Assembly (NCBI GenBank): GCA_900073065.1
Contig: FJOG01000004.1
Coordinates: 2,155,025-2,219,024 of the forward strand
DNA from: Phialocephala subalpina
Taxonomy: Eukaryota > Ascomycota > Leotiomycetes > Helotiales > Mollisiaceae
Direction of reading: 5' to 3'
Length of the DNA stretch: 64,000 nucleotides
The position numbers were made by a program, and so were the translations under genes. Every line of letters starts with the position of its first letter. The first letter of the stretch is position 1. Below the pieces are notes generated by a model that was not told where the DNA came from, made no database searches, and was given only the letters and a program-made list of their open reading frames with translations. Of the stretch, positions 61,356-64,000 are shown piece after piece.

Positions 61356-62621
61356 TTATGCCACATCCTCGAACTTGACGTCTTCATCATCGTCTCCGTC
61401 TTCCTCGTCGGCCATGTCGCTCTCCTCAGCCCCTGCGCCTTCGGCCATAGGTGCAACAGCATCGTCCATGCCTTCGTAATTTTTGGCCTTGTATTCTTGT
61501 TTGAGGGACCATTGTGTTGCAAATCGTCCACTCTTGGCCAGCACCGCAACTCTCTCCAGTACCTCCCTTAGATAGGCCTCAGGCTGTTGTAGCTCGGCAC
61601 GTAAGGCTTTCATCGACCAGTAGTTGTAACGCCTGAAGCAGCCGAAAATACGATCCATAAGCTCGTTTTCGGGCATACGAGCAGTCTTTGTAAGCTGTGG
61701 ACGTGGGCCCGATGAGGGGTTCTTGGTTTTCTGCAAAGTATTAGACACAATTCCTGAAAACCAAACCAGAATACATACAATGAAGTCGGTGAAGGTATTC
61801 TGTGCGTGAATGGTACCAGGTTGGATGAAGCCTGAACTAAGAGCAGACAGATCCTCGTTCAAGAACTTTGTGAATCTCTTGGGCTTCATGGCATCTAGTG
61901 TTCGTTGTCCAAGAATACGTTCGGATTCCTGGTTGATGACGGCTATGCAATTAACCTCGTGGGCAACCTTACCAGCTATAGCGGTTCGCTCTAAGAATTG
62001 GGTCAGCATTGTTCTCAACTTCGTGACATGCTACCAACTTGGAATAGCCTTGCGGAAATAGGGCTGGAATCTCTTATTCGGGTCATAAGGCTCCTTAGCC
62101 AGTGGTTTCTCATTCTTAGGCCGAGTGAGCCTGGCCGGCATGTTCGCGGTTGCAAGATCGAAGGTTTGCCTTGATTTCGACTTGAAGCCTGGCAGATCCT
62201 TTTCTGTGAATGCGAACGTATTCTTCACTTTTTCCTCCGTAATATCCAACATGTATTCCTTTGGGATAGGTTGATGAGCCGCGATGTCGGAATTGAGCAA
62301 CATGTGAAGCTTCTCCTGCGATCGTGTTAGTACAGAACTGATATCCACACAGCGCGGGGACATCTTCCATACCCTCTTCTGACCATCGGGACCTGCTTCT
62401 TGGGTTACTCTGATGGTGCCAATAGGAATCTCAGCATCGTCGTCGAGTTTAGACCAAGCTTCCCACATATATCTAGGGACCTTTGCGAGATAGAGTGACT
62501 TGAAGGCAGGATCTTCGTTGAATTCGAGGTCGCCCGCATCTTCGTAGATATCTTCTTCGCTGAAGGCACCAGGCGATGCGCCTGCTACCTCCGGATCCGG
62601 CTTGATATGAGCGTCCGCCAT
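61356..62621 (-). CDS. TFG2: Transcription initiation factor IIF beta subunit
   Basis: Three exons, 62039-62621, 61779-61990 and 61356-61730 (389 aa). The N-terminal dimerisation part has LYLAKVPRYMWEAWSKLDDD; the middle carries FEGKV-like GKVAHEVNCIAVINQESERI; the C-terminal winged helix reads DRIFGCFRRYNYWSMKALRA, then LQQPEAYLREVLERVAVLAK, SGRFATQWSLKQEYK. An acidic tail ends at residue 389. TFIIF escorts RNA polymerase II to the promoter (established). Divergent from the CCCH gene, 338 bp between starts. Confidence 0.92.
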
Positions 62622-62959
62622 GGTATGGAGTATCCAGTATTATCGCAGAACCTCCATCAGTAGAAAACCGTCGTGAACGGATTGTTTTGCAAAGGGCGAC
62701 GTGATTGCGTTCTTTGTTGTCGATTGTCGGCTGAGGAAAGCTCTTGGAATGGATACAAGGATGTCGAGATGGCTGCGGGAAGTCGCTTTGGCGAAAGCGC
62801 GCTAGTGGAGCTTTCTATTTCTGAACGCAACATGCAACCATTTTTCTCCCACGCGCCTTCGTTTTTCCCAACCACAACTTCTGTCACACAACGACACTTC
62901 TTCTGCATACTTAGAGAACACAAGTAAACGCGTTACTAACAAACAGGAAAACAGCAAGC
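62622..62959. promoter_or_regulatory. Divergent promoter TFIIF beta / CCCH gene
   Basis: 338 bp between the two start codons. No specific element assigned. Confidence 0.4.
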
Positions 62960-64000
62960 ATGTCTTCTGAGGACCAGCAGATCCTCGACAAGATCAGTCA
63001 GCTCGCTGGTAAGTTCGCCACACACCGATCTGTTTGCTCGCACTCAACTGACCTCCCACCTCCAGGCAAGATCAATCGGCAAAAGAATGGGCACGTACCT
63101 GATCAGCCAGTACGATATCAACCAGCTCGATCCAGTAGCTACGGCGGTATGTAACCACTTGTCCGACCCTCTGATTCCGGGGCTGATCCCTTCGAAGGAT
63201 ACCAACAGTCGAGCGCAGCATGGCAGTCAGGTCGCGGAGGCTACAGTGCGCGAGGATTTGGGCGAGGTGGCAGAGCGACTCAAGTTCATCGCAATCGTAC
63301 CTTGGTTCTGAACGGAAACAACTCCTCTACGTCCCTTACTACAACAGATGGTGGATCTAATGAGGAGAATACGAAGCTCAGCGCCGAGCCCTCAACCACG
63401 GTTTCTGCTTGGGTTACGAAGAATGATCGTCATCTACAGCTTATCAATACAGCAGTATTTGAGAAAGAAAGCCAGCAACGCGCAAAGGACATGGAACAGT
63501 CCCGTCAACAAAAATTGAAACAAAAGGATGGACGTGAGAAGATGAGATTCATGAAGCATTTTCAGCGGCCGGCAATCAATGCCTATAACTCTTCTACGCC
63601 TCAGTCGACCAACGGAGGCAAACCACACGAGATCGAATTGGATGGAATTCGCTTTCTTGTAACCAAGGACGGAAGCAAGCTGATGAAGGTTCCTGGTGAG
63701 AGCTCACATTCAACGGCCAGCAAAGCAGTTGGTGATACCAAAGAATCAACCATGGGCTTACAGTATCTAGGCGATGCGAATGCTGCAAAAGCTACCCCGA
63801 AGACAAAAGTAGTTCACGGCGTTCGGTTCTTTCGAAGCAAGAACGGCAACTTGTACCGCGCAGGCATCATCAAGGCACATCGGTACGGAACACCAACATT
63901 CGGTCACACAAGGAGTCACCCATACTGCTCGAGCGCTAACACATTCAACAATAGGAGGAAGGCGGGTTTCCAAAAAATTCAACAACCATGCCAGACATTT
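62960..64000 (+). CDS. CCCH zinc-finger protein, 5' part
   Basis: Exons seen: 62960-63008, 63066-63146, 63198-63882 and from 63955 past the right edge. Start MSSEDQQILDKISQLAGKIN. A Gly/Arg (RGG) stretch (SGRGGYSARGFGRGGR) is followed by NRTLVLNGN, a coiled, charged region with WVTKNDRHLQLINTAVFEKE, and GVRFFRSKNGNLYRAGIIKA, then RRKAGFQKIQQPCQTF at the edge. This order is that of the fungal CCCH zinc-finger proteins related to ZC3H3, in which C-x8-C-x5-C fingers begin at the QPCQTF cysteine (from memory). So the fingers themselves lie beyond the window. Likely an RNA-binding protein. Confidence 0.75.

Overview
The window comes from a filamentous ascomycete (Pezizomycotina; Leotiomycete-like is my guess, not shown by the sequence). 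Protein-coding genes carry many short GT-AG introns, and there are a HET-domain (heterokaryon incompatibility) relic, a Zn2Cys6 regulator, sugar porters and the usual fungal housekeeping genes. No tRNA, rRNA, CRISPR or recognisable intact transposon was found by reading.

Left part (1-15.2 kb): an extremely AT-rich edge, a hypothetical gene, a broken HET gene, then conserved genes: mitochondrial ribosomal protein bL21m, ribosome-biogenesis factor NSA2 (16 exons, some of 14 nt), an alpha/beta hydrolase, a SnoaL-like pathogen-related protein, LSM2 and SPT2.

16.4-19.3 kb: three tandem copies of an unrecognised small-protein family that begins MGN..S (N-myristoylation signature). The first copy is open; the second and third are broken. 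19.8-22.4 kb: a complex I accessory subunit, a small chromodomain protein and the ER exchange factor SIL1. 22.4-32.3 kb: about 10 kb with no supportable gene, ending in the promoter of a large MFS transporter (PHS/GIT1-like). An 18-bp minisatellite lies behind that transporter.

35.5-46.6 kb: a probable beta-galactoside utilisation cluster: Zn2Cys6 regulator, sugar/lactose-type permease, divergent GH2 beta-galactosidase and a secreted GH5 glycosidase. The regulator is interrupted by a perfect 250-bp tandem duplication and the beta-galactosidase by a 1-nt frameshift in an A5 run, so the cluster looks as if it is decaying (or the assembly is wrong at two places).

48-64 kb: Nudix hydrolase, a frameshifted 2EXR-like gene, spindle-checkpoint kinase MPS1, SGNH hydrolase, COP9 subunit 4, an F-box protein, TFIIF beta subunit and the 5' part of a CCCH zinc-finger gene that runs off the right edge. 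For the genes in which I placed every exon, the exon lengths sum to whole codon numbers, which supports those models; the exceptions are the two cluster genes above and the gene cut by the right edge.
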